A DNA stretch of 64,000 bases from Roseateles_B flavus (GCF_039872765.1 NZ_JBDPZC010000012.1:88769-152768); one strand, 5' to 3'. Positions 1-11,057 are shown, numbered from the stretch's first letter. Numbers and translations: made by a program. Notes: generated by a model from the sequence alone, not told the origin.

Positions 1-308
1 TCCGGGTAGTGGCGCATCTCGCGGCCGCGGACTTGCAGGGCCAGCGTGCCGTCGGGCTTGAAGCGCTGCAGCTCGAAGCCCTGCATCTGGTAGTCGGGCT
101 CATGGCGCAGCACGCGCTGGGCGCTGCCGTCCTCGGGCAGGGGCGTGCTCTTGACCAGCCACCAGGTGAAGGCCGCCAGCAGGGCCAGGATCAACAGGGG
201 CAGGTAGGTGCCGACCAGGTTCTGCAGGCGCCACAGCAGCGGCGGCGCCTCGCGACGGCGTGCGGGCCCGGGCGGCGGCGCCAGGGGCGTGCTGCTCGTG
301 GCGCTCAT
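1..308 (-). CDS. lptC: LPS export protein LptC, C-terminus beyond window edge
   Basis: LptC is the bitopic inner-membrane protein that passes lipopolysaccharide from the LptB2FG extractor to periplasmic LptA. Reading the minus strand from the ATG at 308 gives 102 codons before the window ends. They comprise a proline/arginine-rich cytoplasmic leader of about 30 residues, one membrane segment near residues 33-52 (YLPLLILALLAAFTWWLV), and the start of a periplasmic beta domain (DYQMQGFELQRFKPDGTL). The gene starts 31 bases after kdsC stops, in the usual kdsD-kdsC-lptC order, which supports the call and suggests co-transcription. The fragment ends at the window edge, not through mutation. Confidence 0.85.
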   Translation of the reverse strand, partial: MSATSSTPLAPPPGPARRREAPPLLWRLQNLVGTYLPLLILALLAAFTWWLVKSTPLPEDGSAQRVLRHEPDYQMQGFELQRFKPDGTLALQVRGREMRHYP

Positions 309-339
309 GGGCGAGCCTTCGACCCGTGGGCGGCACGGC

Positions 340-945
340 TCATGCGGGGTGACCTCCGTCCAGCGTGCTCAGATGCCCGTGCAGCAGGCCGGCGTAGCGG
401 CCCTTGGCCATCAGCAGCAGGTCACAGCACTCGCGGGCGGCACCGTGGCCGCCGGGGGCGCGGGTCACGTGATGGGCGATGGCCAGCACCTCGGCATGCG
501 CCTGTGCCGGTGCGCAGGCAAAGGCGGCGCGACACATGAGGGGCAGGTCGGGCCAGTCGTCGCCCATGGCGGCCACCTGGCTCCAGTCGAGCCCCAGCTG
601 GGCCAGCAGGGGCTCGGCGACGGCCAGCTTGTCCTTGGCGCCGTAGACCGCATGCTTGAGGCCCAGGTCCGCCACGCGGCGGCGCACGGCGGGCGAATCA
701 CGGCCGGTGATGATGAGGGGGGTGATGCCGCCCTGGTCCAGCAGCTTGAGGCCGTGGCCGTCCAGGGTGGAGAAGGCCTTGAAGCTCTCGCCCGCCTCGC
801 CGATGTAGATGCGGCCGTCGGTCAGCACGCCGTCGACGTCGAAGATGGCGGCCCTGATCCCCAGGTTCGGGCCCAGGCCCGAGCCCTGCGCCTTCAGCAG
901 CAGTTCGGGCGGGAAGCTCAGGGCGGGGGTGGTGATGGCGCGCAT
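340..945 (-). CDS. kdsC: 3-deoxy-D-manno-octulosonate 8-phosphate phosphatase KdsC
   Basis: KdsC removes the phosphate from KDO-8-phosphate to give KDO, the sugar joining lipid A to the LPS core. The 201-residue protein carries the HAD nucleophile motif FDVDGVLTDG near residue 36 with both aspartates, the conserved FSTLDGHGLKLL and a late GDDWPD acid motif. It lacks a cap domain, as expected for this tetrameric C0 HAD subfamily. The start codon directly abuts the stop of kdsD (TGA then ATG), so translation is probably coupled. It is somewhat longer than the usual 170-190 residues because of N- and C-terminal extensions. Confidence 0.95.
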   Translation of the reverse strand: MRAITTPALSFPPELLLKAQGSGLGPNLGIRAAIFDVDGVLTDGRIYIGEAGESFKAFSTLDGHGLKLLDQGGITPLIITGRDSPAVRRRVADLGLKHAVYGAKDKLAVAEPLLAQLGLDWSQVAAMGDDWPDLPLMCRAAFACAPAQAHAEVLAIAHHVTRAPGGHGAARECCDLLLMAKGRYAGLLHGHLSTLDGGHPA

Positions 946-1932
946 TCAGATCACCTTCGCGCTCATCAGGTCGTTGATGTGCACGGCGCCGATCAGGCGC
1001 TCTTCCTCGGTGACCAGGACCACGGTGATGCGGGCGGCTTCCATCAGGTCGGCCGCATCCACGGCGAGGTCATCAGCGCGCACGCTCTTGGGATTCAGTG
1101 ACATCACCTCGCCCGCGCGCAGGCTGCGCAGGTCCGTGCCGCGCTCGATGAGGCGGCGCAGGTCGCCGTCGGTGAAGACGCCCTGCACGATCTCGGCCTC
1201 GTCGACCACGATGGCCAGGCCCATGCCCTTGGCGGACATCTCGCGCATCATGTCGGTAAAGGGCGTGTCCGGCTCGACGCGGGGCAGGGCCTCGCCGCTG
1301 CGCATGAGGTCGCGCACATGGGTCAGCAGCTTGCGGCCCAGGGCACCGCCCGGGTGCGAGCGGGCGAAGTCCTCGGGGCGGAAACCGCGGGCATCGAGCA
1401 GGGCCACGGCCAGGGCGTCGCCCAGGGCCATCTGCGCCGTCGTGGATGCCGTGGGCGCCAGGTTCAGGGGGCAGGCCTCGACGGCCACGCGGCTGTCCAG
1501 CACCAGGCTGGCGTGGCGTGCCAGGCTGGACTCGGCCCGGCCGGTCATCGCGATGATGCAGACGCCCAGGCGCTTGAGCACCGGCAGCACGGCATTGAGC
1601 TCGTCGCTCTCGCCCGAGTTCGACAGCGCCAGCACGACGTCCTGCGGGGTCACCATGCCCAGGTCGCCATGGCTGGCCTCGCCGGGGTGCACGAACATCG
1701 CGGGGGTGCCGGTGGAGGCCAGGGTGGCGGCGATCTTTCGGCCCACATGGCCGCTCTTGCCCATGCCCATCACGACCACCCGGCCCCTGCAGGCCAGCAC
1801 GGCCTGGACGGACTGCGCAAAGCTCTCGCCCAGGCGGGGCAGCATGTCGGTCAGGGCCTGGGCCTCGATCTGCAGGGCCTGGCGGGCCATCTCGATGGCT
1901 CGCGCCGCGTCGTAGGACTGGGGGGCATTCAT
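946..1932 (-). CDS. kdsD: D-arabinose-5-phosphate isomerase KdsD
   Basis: This enzyme interconverts ribulose-5-phosphate and arabinose-5-phosphate, the first committed step toward KDO. The 328 residues show an N-terminal SIS sugar-isomerase domain (GRVVVMGMGKSGHVGRKIAATLASTG cut short here as VVMGMGKSGHVGRK, about residues 50-65; then SNSGESDE) followed by two CBS repeats in the C-terminal third (EVMSLNPKSVRADD is the second). Length and domain order match the KdsD/KpsF family. It heads the kdsD-kdsC-lptC run. A capsule-type KpsF paralogue is possible in principle, but the neighbours favour the LPS housekeeping enzyme. Confidence 0.95.
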   Translation of the reverse strand: MNAPQSYDAARAIEMARQALQIEAQALTDMLPRLGESFAQSVQAVLACRGRVVVMGMGKSGHVGRKIAATLASTGTPAMFVHPGEASHGDLGMVTPQDVVLALSNSGESDELNAVLPVLKRLGVCIIAMTGRAESSLARHASLVLDSRVAVEACPLNLAPTASTTAQMALGDALAVALLDARGFRPEDFARSHPGGALGRKLLTHVRDLMRSGEALPRVEPDTPFTDMMREMSAKGMGLAIVVDEAEIVQGVFTDGDLRRLIERGTDLRSLRAGEVMSLNPKSVRADDLAVDAADLMEAARITVVLVTEEERLIGAVHINDLMSAKVI

Positions 1933-1982
1933 GGGCGGCAGTGTAACAACCGGGGCTGCCCGGCCAGGGCCTGGCGAGGGCT

Positions 1983-2747
1983 TCAGGCGGCCTGCTCGGC
2001 CAGCTTGATGTACTCGACGTTGAGGGTGATCAGCTCGCTGTAGCGCAGCACGAAGTAGTCGCCGTCAACCACGTAGAAGCGGTCGGTGAAGAGCAGCGGG
2101 CTGCCGTCATCGTCGGCCGGGACGGGCTTGTCGGCGGCCAGGGGGCGGCGCATCACCGCGCGCAGCACCAAGCGGTCGAGCTTGCCTTCGGGGTCGAGGA
2201 AGTAGTCGCTCAGCAGGCCGGTGTAGAGGTAGCCCTCGCCGGCGACGTTCACGATGGCGCTGACGGCGATGAGGTCAGGCGCCTCGTCGCGAGGGAAGTC
2301 GGCGCCCGTCAGCAGGTAGTACCAGGGGGCGCCGGAGAAGCGCAGCCAGGGGCTGAGGCGGGAGTGCTGGCTGTCCAGACGCCAGCGGCTGATCAGGCGG
2401 CGCAGTGCCGTGGGCATCAGGTAGGCGAAGAGCAGCAGGCTGCCGAGGTAGGCGGTGATGGGGCCGGCCATGGCGGCGATGGCCTCCACGGACTGGGCCT
2501 GGCGGACGTTGTCCGAGCCCAGCAGCCGCAGCAGCACCTCGGGCCGGGGCTCGTAGGCCGTCAGCAGCCAGGCCAGGCCGCACCACAGCAGGTGCAGGGC
2601 CAGGGCCCAGAGCAGGGCTTCGCTGACGATCTGTCCGAAGGGGGAGTAGTCCAGCGACTGCCGCTCGATGCGCTTGATGCGCGAGCGGGCGATGAAGCCG
2701 GGCAGGAGCAGGGCGAAGACGGCCAGGGTCGGCAGCGCGAAATTCAT
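1983..2747 (-). CDS. Membrane protein of unknown function (DUF6338-like)
   Basis: The 254-residue protein begins with a hydrophobic segment (FALPTLAVFALLLPGFIA) ending in basic residues. Further hydrophobic stretches lie near residues 45-62 and 95-115, followed by a soluble C-terminal half of about 130 residues with an acidic loop (VPADDDGS). The pattern of an N-terminal helix pair plus a cytosolic C-terminal part resembles DUF6338 proteins, but this rests on appearance only. It lies 50 bases upstream of kdsD on the same strand and may be read into the LPS operon. No catalytic motif is visible. Confidence 0.7.
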   Translation of the reverse strand: MNFALPTLAVFALLLPGFIARSRIKRIERQSLDYSPFGQIVSEALLWALALHLLWCGLAWLLTAYEPRPEVLLRLLGSDNVRQAQSVEAIAAMAGPITAYLGSLLLFAYLMPTALRRLISRWRLDSQHSRLSPWLRFSGAPWYYLLTGADFPRDEAPDLIAVSAIVNVAGEGYLYTGLLSDYFLDPEGKLDRLVLRAVMRRPLAADKPVPADDDGSPLLFTDRFYVVDGDYFVLRYSELITLNVEYIKLAEQAA

Positions 2748-2780
2748 GCCCGCAGGAAACGGTGCCCAGGGTGCCGGCGC

Positions 2781-3008
2781 TCAGGCGGCGCGCGGAACGA
2801 CGATGGGGGTGAGCTTGCGGGTGCGGCCGCCATCGGCCTTGAGCTCGATGACGGTGGCCAGCGGGGCCTCGGCGGCCGGAGCGTCCGACGGGGACTGGGC
2901 TGCCTGCGCGGCGATGGCGGACTTGCGCGCCAGGTAGTGCCGCAGCTGGCCCTTGGCCTGCGGGTCGGCCAGCACGGCCTTGGCGAGAGGGCTCATCAGC
3001 GCTTTCAT
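2781..3008 (-). CDS. Small hypothetical protein, 75 residues
   Basis: A short minus-strand frame starting at ATG 3008 (MKALMSPLAKAVLADPQAKG) is preferred over a longer start at 3113. The extension from 3113 would run through the glutamate dehydrogenase terminator hairpin and encodes low-complexity sequence. The protein has a basic, helical N-terminal half, an alanine/proline-rich linker and a short beta-like end (TVIELKADGGRTRKLTPIVV). It has no signal peptide, membrane segment or recognised domain. It sits 33 bases before the DUF6338-like gene and is probably co-transcribed with it. Function unknown. Confidence 0.6.
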   Translation of the reverse strand: MKALMSPLAKAVLADPQAKGQLRHYLARKSAIAAQAAQSPSDAPAAEAPLATVIELKADGGRTRKLTPIVVPRAA

Positions 3009-3046
3009 GCCCGGGATGATGCCACAGCGGCTCCGGGGCCGGGCAT

Positions 3047-3081
3047 GAAAAAGGCCCGCCGGCGGTCGCATCGGCGGGCCT
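3047..3081 (-). terminator. Rho-independent terminator of gdhA
   Basis: On the minus strand a 10-bp stem (AGGCCCGCCG / CGGCGGGCCT, arms 3072-3081 and 3052-3061) with a 10-base loop is followed by five to six T residues. It lies 45 bases past the gdhA stop and is correctly oriented to end that transcript. Confidence 0.85.
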
Positions 3082-3126
3082 GGGATGCAGGCCGCCGGGG
3101 CAGCCTGGATCACAAGGATCTGCGGA

Positions 3127-4398
<1,272 letters not shown>

Positions 4399-4486
4399 GT
4401 AATGCTCCGTAATCTTTGGCGTGGCGCGAACGGTATCGCGAACCAGGATCGCGCGGCCAGTGATTCCAAAGCCGAGTGCACATGCG

Positions 4487-4507
4487 CCTATGCGGCGAAC
4501 GCATAGG
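4487..4507. promoter_or_regulatory. Inverted repeat upstream of gdhA
   Basis: A perfect 8-bp inverted repeat, CCTATGCG and CGCATAGG separated by five bases, lies about 90 bases upstream of the gdhA start codon. The same 228-base intergenic stretch holds a second, wider inverted repeat (4561-4595) and an A/T-rich GCAAA-tt-TTTGC near 4540. The position fits a transcription factor site, but the factor is unknown. Confidence 0.4.
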
Positions 4508-4560
4508 TGGTGGAAGTTTGCGCCGAATGGCCTGTTCGCGCAAATTTTTGCTCAATCCGC

Positions 4561-4595
4561 CCCTGGTAGTTACCCATACCGCTCTGCTACCAGGG
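4561..4595. promoter_or_regulatory. Nine-base inverted repeat, possible operator
   Basis: CCCTGGTAG (4561-4569) is matched by its reverse complement CTACCAGGG (4587-4595) across 17 bases. It lies between the stop of the 4627-5625 gene and gdhA, so it could be a distal gdhA operator or an RNA hairpin ending the upstream gene. No T run follows on the minus strand, which weakens the terminator reading. Confidence 0.3.
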
Positions 4596-4626
4596 CTGCT
4601 GCGAAACCTGGCCGCCCGCCGGAAGC

Positions 4627-5625
4627 TCAGCCGCCGGCCGCCTGGAGCTGCTGACGGCGCAGGCGGACCAGGGCGTCGACGACGGCCTGGGCGCGCTGTT
4701 CGTCGGCGGGCGAGAGCTGCAGATCGGCGAAGCGGACGGGTGGGTGCAGGCCGGCCGGCAGTTGCGCGAAGGCCTGCGAGGTCTGGACCCCCGCCTGCCG
4801 GTAGGTGGCCGTCTCCTCGGCCGTTTGGAGCAAGTGCCGGAAAGCCGAGCGGGCGCTGTACTCGGGCGTAACGAGCAGCAGGGCGCTCGCCTTGCGCAGC
4901 ACGTTCATATCCGCGGCGGTGAGGCCGAGGCTGTCCGGCCGGTCTGCCAGCAGGGCCTTGCCCAGGGCAACGAAATCCTGGCCGGCGAGGGCCCAGCGGC
5001 CCAATTGCCGGGCGCTGTCGCCGGAGGGGTCCAACTGTTCCTCATAGGCCCAGTAGACAGCATCTGGAAGCCCCTGGCCGGCGGCCAGCAGCACCAGCTG
5101 CGTCATCAACGCCGGGCCCGTGGCACCAGCGGTCTGGCAGAAGGCGTCGACCCGGGCGCGCTCCGCCGGGTCGGTGTCGGGCAGCAGCTGGGCCAGTTGG
5201 GCGTGCAGCCCGCGCCGTTCATAGTCGGCCCGCAGTTCCTTGAAATACTGGCACCGGGATATTTCCCGCGCCACCTCGAACGCCCGGCCTGCCTGGCCGG
5301 CTTGCAGGGCGAGCTGGGCCTCCGTCTGCAGGCCGCCAGGAAGCCGGCGAACGAGGTCGGCGTGAAGGCGTGGGGTGCCACTGGTCGGCGCCGGAGCAGG
5401 GCTGGCGGGCGTGGCCGGTCTGGGGCCGGGCTGCCGGGCCACCGGCATCGGATCCGGGTTGCGGTCTTTCCGCACGGCCGGGGCCGGCCGGCCCGGGCGG
5501 GCGGACTCCGGCGCATCGGCGAGCCGGGCCAGCTCGGCTCGCCCCACGGACAGGAGCAGGGTCATGCTGCCGGCGCCCATCGCCAGCAGGGCGAGGACCG
5601 TCAGGAGCAGGCGAAGGGGCGTCAT
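4627..5625 (-). CDS. Hypothetical membrane-anchored protein with Pro-rich linker
   Basis: I do not recognise this 332-residue protein. From ATG 5625 it opens with a short basic stretch and one hydrophobic segment (LLLTVLALLAMGAGSMTLLLSV, about residues 4-25) that could be an uncleaved anchor. A long Pro/Ala/Arg-rich low-complexity stretch of about 70 residues follows, then an alpha-helical domain rich in Ala, Leu and Gln (LALQAGQAGRAFEVAREIS) that resembles helical repeat folds. The start at 5625 is preferred to one at 5667 because the extra residues lack coding character. It is 125 bases downstream of the exporter permease, so membership of that operon is uncertain. Confidence 0.65.
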   Translation of the reverse strand: MTPLRLLLTVLALLAMGAGSMTLLLSVGRAELARLADAPESARPGRPAPAVRKDRNPDPMPVARQPGPRPATPASPAPAPTSGTPRLHADLVRRLPGGLQTEAQLALQAGQAGRAFEVAREISRCQYFKELRADYERRGLHAQLAQLLPDTDPAERARVDAFCQTAGATGPALMTQLVLLAAGQGLPDAVYWAYEEQLDPSGDSARQLGRWALAGQDFVALGKALLADRPDSLGLTAADMNVLRKASALLLVTPEYSARSAFRHLLQTAEETATYRQAGVQTSQAFAQLPAGLHPPVRFADLQLSPADEQRAQAVVDALVRLRRQQLQAAGG

Positions 5626-5750
5626 CACCGTGTGAACGTGTCTGGAGGGCCAGGACCGAAGGCGCACCGTCCCCGGTGCGCCCGCTGCGGCGGCGAGTCT
5701 AGTGAGACTGGCGCCTCGGCGCTGCTGTCAGGCCTGACAGCAGCGAGCCC

Positions 5751-6961
5751 TCAATCCTGCCGCAGGCATTCGATCGGCAGCAGCTTCGAGGCGCGGCGCG
5801 CGGGGTAGTAGCCGAAGAACAGGCCCACCAGGCTGGCGAAGCCCACGGCCACGATCACATGCTGGGTCGAGAGGCTCACCACGACCTTGTCCAGCGCGTT
5901 GATGCCCAGGGCGCCCAGCGCGGCCAGGCCCAGGCCGATGAGGCCGCCGATCAGGCACAGCACCACGGACTCGCCCAGGAACTGCCACAGCACGTCCCGC
6001 GGCTTGGCGCCGATGGCCATGCGGATGCCGATCTCGCGCACCCGCTCCGAGACGCTCACCAGCATGATGTTCATGATGCCGATGCCGCCCACCAGCAGCG
6101 AGATTGCGCCGATCACGCCCAGGCCCACCGAGAGGCCGCGGGCGATGGCGCTGCCGGTCTCGGCGATGCTGGCGAGGTCGGTGATCGCGAAGTCGTCCTT
6201 CTTGTCGCCGGTGATGTGGTGGCGGTCGCGCAGCAGCTCCTCGGCGTCCTGGCGGGCATCGTCCATCTGGCTGGCGCTGCGGGCCTGCAGGCTGATGTAG
6301 TGGACCAGGCCCGGGCGGGCCAGGCGCAGGGGCATGGCGCTGATGGGCACCAGCACCAGCTCGCCCAGCTCGGTGCCATCCAGGGTGCGGCCCTTGCCGG
6401 CCATCACGCCGATGATGGTGAAGGGCTGGCCGTCCAGGCGCAGGACCTGGCCCAGGGGGTCGCGGTCGGCGTAGTACTTGCGGGCCAGCAGGGAGCCGAT
6501 CACCACCACGCGGTTGGCGGACTGCACATCGCGCTCGTCCAGGGCCACGCCACGGTCGATCTGCCAGTTGCGCAGCTCCATCATCGCGGGGGTCACGCCC
6601 AGCACCGTCTGGTTGCTGTTGGCGTCGCCATAGTGCAGCTGGAAGAAGCCCTGCAGCGCCGGGGCGGCGCCGCGCAGGCTCGGCAGCTGGGCCAGGGCGC
6701 GGGCGTCGTCCACGGTGAGGTTGGGCACCTCGCCGGCGCGCCGGCGCACGCCGCCGTCCACCGGCGTGCCGGGCTGGACGATCAGCTGGTTGCTGCCCAG
6801 CACCGACAGCTCCTTGGCGATGAAGGCGCGCACGGAGTCGCCCACGCTGAGCATCAGCAGCACCGAGGCGATGCCGATCACCACGCCCAGCATGGTCAGC
6901 GCGCTGCGCAGGCGGTTGCCGTTGAGGGCGCGGAGGGCTTCGATGAAGATCTGCAAGGGGC

Positions 6962-6965
<4 letters not shown>
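5751..6965 (-). CDS. MacB-type ABC transporter permease (FtsX family)
   Basis: This is the membrane subunit of a MacB-like tripartite exporter. The 404 residues begin with a cytosolic helix and first membrane segment (LTMLGVVIGIASVLLMLSVG), then a periplasmic core of about 220 residues (MacB_PCD-like, with PGTPVDGG and VVVIGSLLARKYY). Three C-terminal membrane segments contain the FtsX signature around SERVREIGIRMAIGAKPRDV. In E. coli MacB the ATPase is fused; here it is a separate upstream gene overlapping by four bases (ATGA). It is the last member of the operon with the radical SAM enzyme, so I infer that it exports the modified peptide. Confidence 0.9.
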
Positions 6966-7695
<730 letters not shown>

Positions 7696-7696
<1 letters not shown>

Positions 7697-8892
7697 CACG
7701 CGCCCTCGCGGCTGTCGGCCTTGGCGCGGCGGATCACCACGGTGTCGCCCGGCTTCAGGTCGCCGCTGAGCAGCTCGGTGTAGCGGGTGTTGGAGATGCC
7801 GATGGTGACCTCACGAGCCTCCAGCTTGCGGTTCGCGCCCTCGGTGTAGACCTTGAACACGCGGTCGCCGCCGCGCAGGCTGCTGAGCACGCCGTCATCG
7901 GTGGAGGTGGCGCTGGCCGTCGCTTCGGCAGGGGCCTTCTTGCCACCCTTGCCCGGCAGCTCGTCGTCATTGGGCTTGAAGCGCAGGGCGGCCGTGGGCA
8001 GGCGCAGGGCCTTGGGGCTGCTGGCCACGACGATGCGGGTCTGCGCCGTCATGCCCGGCTTGAGCAGGCCCTCGGGGTTCGACACGTTGACGATCACCGT
8101 GTAGGTCACCACACCCTGGGTGTTGGTGGGGTTGAGGCGGAACTGCTGCACGCTGCCCTCGAACTCGCGCGACGGGAAGGCATCGACCAGGAAGCGCACC
8201 TTCTGGCCCTCGCGGATCTGGCCCACGTCGGCCTCGCTGACATTGGCCTGGATCACCATCTCGTTGAGGTCGCGGGCGATCAGGAAGAGCTCGGGCGTCT
8301 GAAAGCTGGCGGCCACGGTCTGGCCGACGTCGATGCTGCGCTTGATGACCACGCCATCCACGGGGGCGCGGATGATGCTGTTGTTGAGGTCGGTGCGGGC
8401 TGCATCCAGCTGGGCGCGGGCGAGTTCGCGATCAGCGCGCGCGGCCTCGGCCTCGCGCAGGCTCTGGTCGCGCTGCGGCGTGGAGATGAACCCCTGGGCC
8501 GCCAGCGCCTCGTTGCGGCGCAGCGTGCCTTCGGCAAAGGCCAGGCGGGCTTCGGCAGAGGCCAGCTGCGCGCGGGCCTGGCGCTCGCGGGCTTCGAAGT
8601 TGGCCGAGTCCAGACGGGCCAGCACCTGACCCTTGACGACCTTGTCATTGAAGTCGACCAGGCGCTGCGCCACGGTGCCGCTGACGGGCGTGCCCACGGT
8701 AACGGTGGAGACCGGCTGCAGGCTGCCATTGGCCATGATGACCTGGGTGATGGCGCCCTCATCGATCTGCGCGGACTTGAAGGGCGAGGGTCGGGTGTTG
8801 CTCGAGGCCTGGCTGTTCCAGGCCCAGCCGGCGAGCACGGCACTGGTGATCACGCTGCCCAGCACGACCCAGCGGCGACGGTTCTTCAGCAT
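7696..8892 (-). CDS. MacA-like periplasmic adaptor (membrane fusion protein)
   Basis: Adaptor proteins of this family join an inner-membrane transporter to an outer-membrane channel. The 398 residues comprise an N-terminal anchor (RRRWVVLGSVITSAVLAGWAW), a split lipoyl domain (SGTVAQRLVDFNDKVVKGQV), a coiled-coil hairpin of about 70 residues (RQARAQLASAEARLAFAEG), and beta-barrel and membrane-proximal domains. ATG 8892 has AAGGAG six bases upstream. The alternative ATG at 8898 sits directly against the same site and is less likely. The required TolC-like channel is not in this operon; the TolC-type gene at 30120 belongs to a metal pump. Confidence 0.92.
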
Positions 8893-8916
8893 TTTCATCT
8901 CCTTGGGGTTTCGGGC

Positions 8917-9678
8917 TCAGAGCAGGCGGAAGCCGATCAGGGCGACGGCGTGCTCGGGCAGGGTGAGGCGGACCTTGTCGTCCCAGGCGGCATCGGCCTT
9001 GATGCTGGCGCAGTAGAGGATGCGGCCGGTGGTCTGGCTGTGCTCCTTGAGCTTGTTGTCCAGCCGCAGGGTGGCCAGCTCGGTGCCGTCGGCGGCACGG
9101 GCCTGGATGGCCTGGTCTTCCTTGGTGGAGCAGACGTCGAAGCTGGCGTCCGAGCGCGAGAGCAGCCGCCACTTGAAGGGGAAGCGCTCGCGGTAGACGG
9201 CCTGGTACTCGCGCAGCACCTGGCGCACCCAGCCCATGTCGGAGGCGGGGCCGGCCAGCTGCGGGACCAGGGCGAAGTTGCCCACGCCCCAGGCGCCGTC
9301 GACGCGGTTGACGGTGAGGTCGGCCTGCTTGACGTCCACCGGCAGGTCATGCGGCACGACGTAGAGCTCGCCGAGGGTCGGCGAGATGGCCACGTCCTTG
9401 TCCTCGTCGTAGACGCTGACGCGCAGGGGCGTGCTCTTGTCGCGGCTGAAGAGGCGCATGCCCTGGCGGATGTGGCCGTGGCTGAGCTCGTGGATGGGGC
9501 GCACCGTGCTGGCCCAGGTGGCGTAGGGCATGACCGAGCTGCGCTTGCCGGCAATCTCGACGGCGTCCAGGCTGGCGGCGGGCTCGGTCTCGATGCTGGC
9601 GGGCGCGGCATGCGCCAGCAGGGCGCAGGACAGCAGCACGGTGCACAGCAGGCGGCGGGGCAGGGGGGAGGTGTCCAT
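8917..9678 (-). CDS. Secreted protein of unknown function in the RiPP operon
   Basis: This 253-residue protein matches no family I know. It opens with a clear Sec signal peptide (LLCTVLLSCALLAHA, likely cleaved near residue 25). The mature part is mainly beta-rich and contains a charged segment (YDEDKDVAISPTLGELYVVP) and two cysteines in the C-terminal half that could form a disulfide. ATG 9678 is used because only the region after it looks like coding sequence and it follows the maturase stop by two bases. Its place between maturase and exporter suggests a periplasmic role such as substrate handling, immunity or final processing. That is inference only. Confidence 0.75.
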   Translation of the reverse strand: MDTSPLPRRLLCTVLLSCALLAHAAPASIETEPAASLDAVEIAGKRSSVMPYATWASTVRPIHELSHGHIRQGMRLFSRDKSTPLRVSVYDEDKDVAISPTLGELYVVPHDLPVDVKQADLTVNRVDGAWGVGNFALVPQLAGPASDMGWVRQVLREYQAVYRERFPFKWRLLSRSDASFDVCSTKEDQAIQARAADGTELATLRLDNKLKEHSQTTGRILYCASIKADAAWDDKVRLTLPEHAVALIGFRLL

Positions 9679-9680
9679 GT

Positions 9681-11057
9681 TCACAGGCTCCTGTTGACGA
9701 GACGGCCCTGGCGGTTCAGGCGGACCATCTCCAAGGTGAGGCGGGATTCGATGTTGTGCTTGATGGAGGGGCAGGGCGAGATGCCGTCCGTCCAGTGCTT
9801 GGGGCACTTGCCGCCGCAGATGGGCAGGATGCGGCAGCTGTGGCAGGGCACCTCGCCGGCCTGGATGCGGTCGTTCCAGTCGGCGAAGGGGCGCGGCCGG
9901 GCGACGGGTGCGGGAGGCTGGCGCACATCGTCCAGGCGGTAGAAACGCACCTCCTTGTAGGCCGGCACCTGCGAGATCTCGGTGCAGTTGAAGGCCTCGC
10001 CGTAGGGGTCGATGAGCTCGGCCTCTTCGCGCACGCTCATGCAGACGATGGGCTTGAGCGCCTTGGGCAGCAGGCTGGGCGCCTGGCCGGCCTCGATCAG
10101 GCGGGCCATCAGCTCCAGCTCGAACTCGGCATAGCGCTGCTGGCTCAACGAGCCCAGGTGGGCGTCATTGCCCCAGCTGTGGACCGGCGCGGTGTAGAAG
10201 CGGAAGTGGCGCAGCAGGTCATGCTCGCGCAGCACCTCGACCAGGGCCAGCGTGCCCTCGTGGTTGCGGGTGTCCACGTTGCAGCGGATGAAGACGGAGG
10301 CGCCGCAGCCGGCAAGTCGCGGATCCGCGGCAATGCCGCGCAGGTTGTTGAGGATGGTGTCGAAGGAGGGCCGGCCGTCCTTGGTGACACGGCGGCGGTC
10401 GTGGTACTCGCGGGCGCCGTCCAGGGTGATGTCGAAGGCCATCACGCGGTGCTGCTCCACCAGCTCGAAGAAGAGCTTGGGGGTGAGGGCCACGCCGTTG
10501 GTGGCCATCTGCGCGCTGTAGTCCAGCTGGTGCTCGCGGGCCAGGGCCTGCAGGCGCGGCGTCAGGCTGCGGATGGAGGCCAGGCCCAGCAGCGGCTCGG
10601 CGCCGAACCAGCCGATCTGCAGGCGCTGGTAGCCCTGGCGGCGGGCCAGCTTCTGTTCCGCGCGGCGCATCACGCCCTGCATGACCTCGTCGTCCATGCG
10701 CTTGTTCTCGTGCTGCTGGCCGCAGTAGTCGCAGCCCAGCTGGCAGTTGGCGGAGGGCGAGATGCCGAGGTAGAGCATGTCGTCGTCCCGGATGGCCGCC
10801 TTGTTGTGGGCGATCACCAGGGCCTGCTCGTCCTCGCTTTCGGGCACGAGGATCTTGTGCTCCAGCAGGGACTGGCGCAGCGCCTCGGGCAGGGCCTCGC
10901 AATGGCCTTGCTGGACCTGGGTCCAGTCCTCGTCGCTGACCAGCGCGGAGCGGGCGCTGCGCGTCGAATAGACCATGCGGAAGGCGCGGCGGCCGACGGC
11001 AGGGCTGATCGCCAGGTAGCGGCTGACGCGCAGGGCAGGAGTGGTGCTCATGGTCAT
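9681..11057 (-). CDS. Radical SAM/SPASM peptide maturase
   Basis: A 458-residue radical SAM enzyme with a C-terminal SPASM extension. The canonical cluster motif CQLGCDYC places cysteines at about residues 105, 109 and 112, followed by WFGAEPLLG, the equivalent of the GGE motif. The auxiliary-cluster cysteines come late (NCTEIS, then CHSCRILPICGGKC and SPCP), typical of maturases that form C-C or thioether links or epimerise residues in peptides. Residues 1-95 resemble leader-recognition regions of this group (RMVYSTRSARSALVSDED). ATG 11057 overlaps the acyltransferase stop as ATGA. Position and domain type mark it as the modifying enzyme for the precursor at 13467-13625; the exact chemistry cannot be read off. 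Confidence 0.93.
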   Translation of the reverse strand: MTMSTTPALRVSRYLAISPAVGRRAFRMVYSTRSARSALVSDEDWTQVQQGHCEALPEALRQSLLEHKILVPESEDEQALVIAHNKAAIRDDDMLYLGISPSANCQLGCDYCGQQHENKRMDDEVMQGVMRRAEQKLARRQGYQRLQIGWFGAEPLLGLASIRSLTPRLQALAREHQLDYSAQMATNGVALTPKLFFELVEQHRVMAFDITLDGAREYHDRRRVTKDGRPSFDTILNNLRGIAADPRLAGCGASVFIRCNVDTRNHEGTLALVEVLREHDLLRHFRFYTAPVHSWGNDAHLGSLSQQRYAEFELELMARLIEAGQAPSLLPKALKPIVCMSVREEAELIDPYGEAFNCTEISQVPAYKEVRFYRLDDVRQPPAPVARPRPFADWNDRIQAGEVPCHSCRILPICGGKCPKHWTDGISPCPSIKHNIESRLTLEMVRLNRQGRLVNRSL

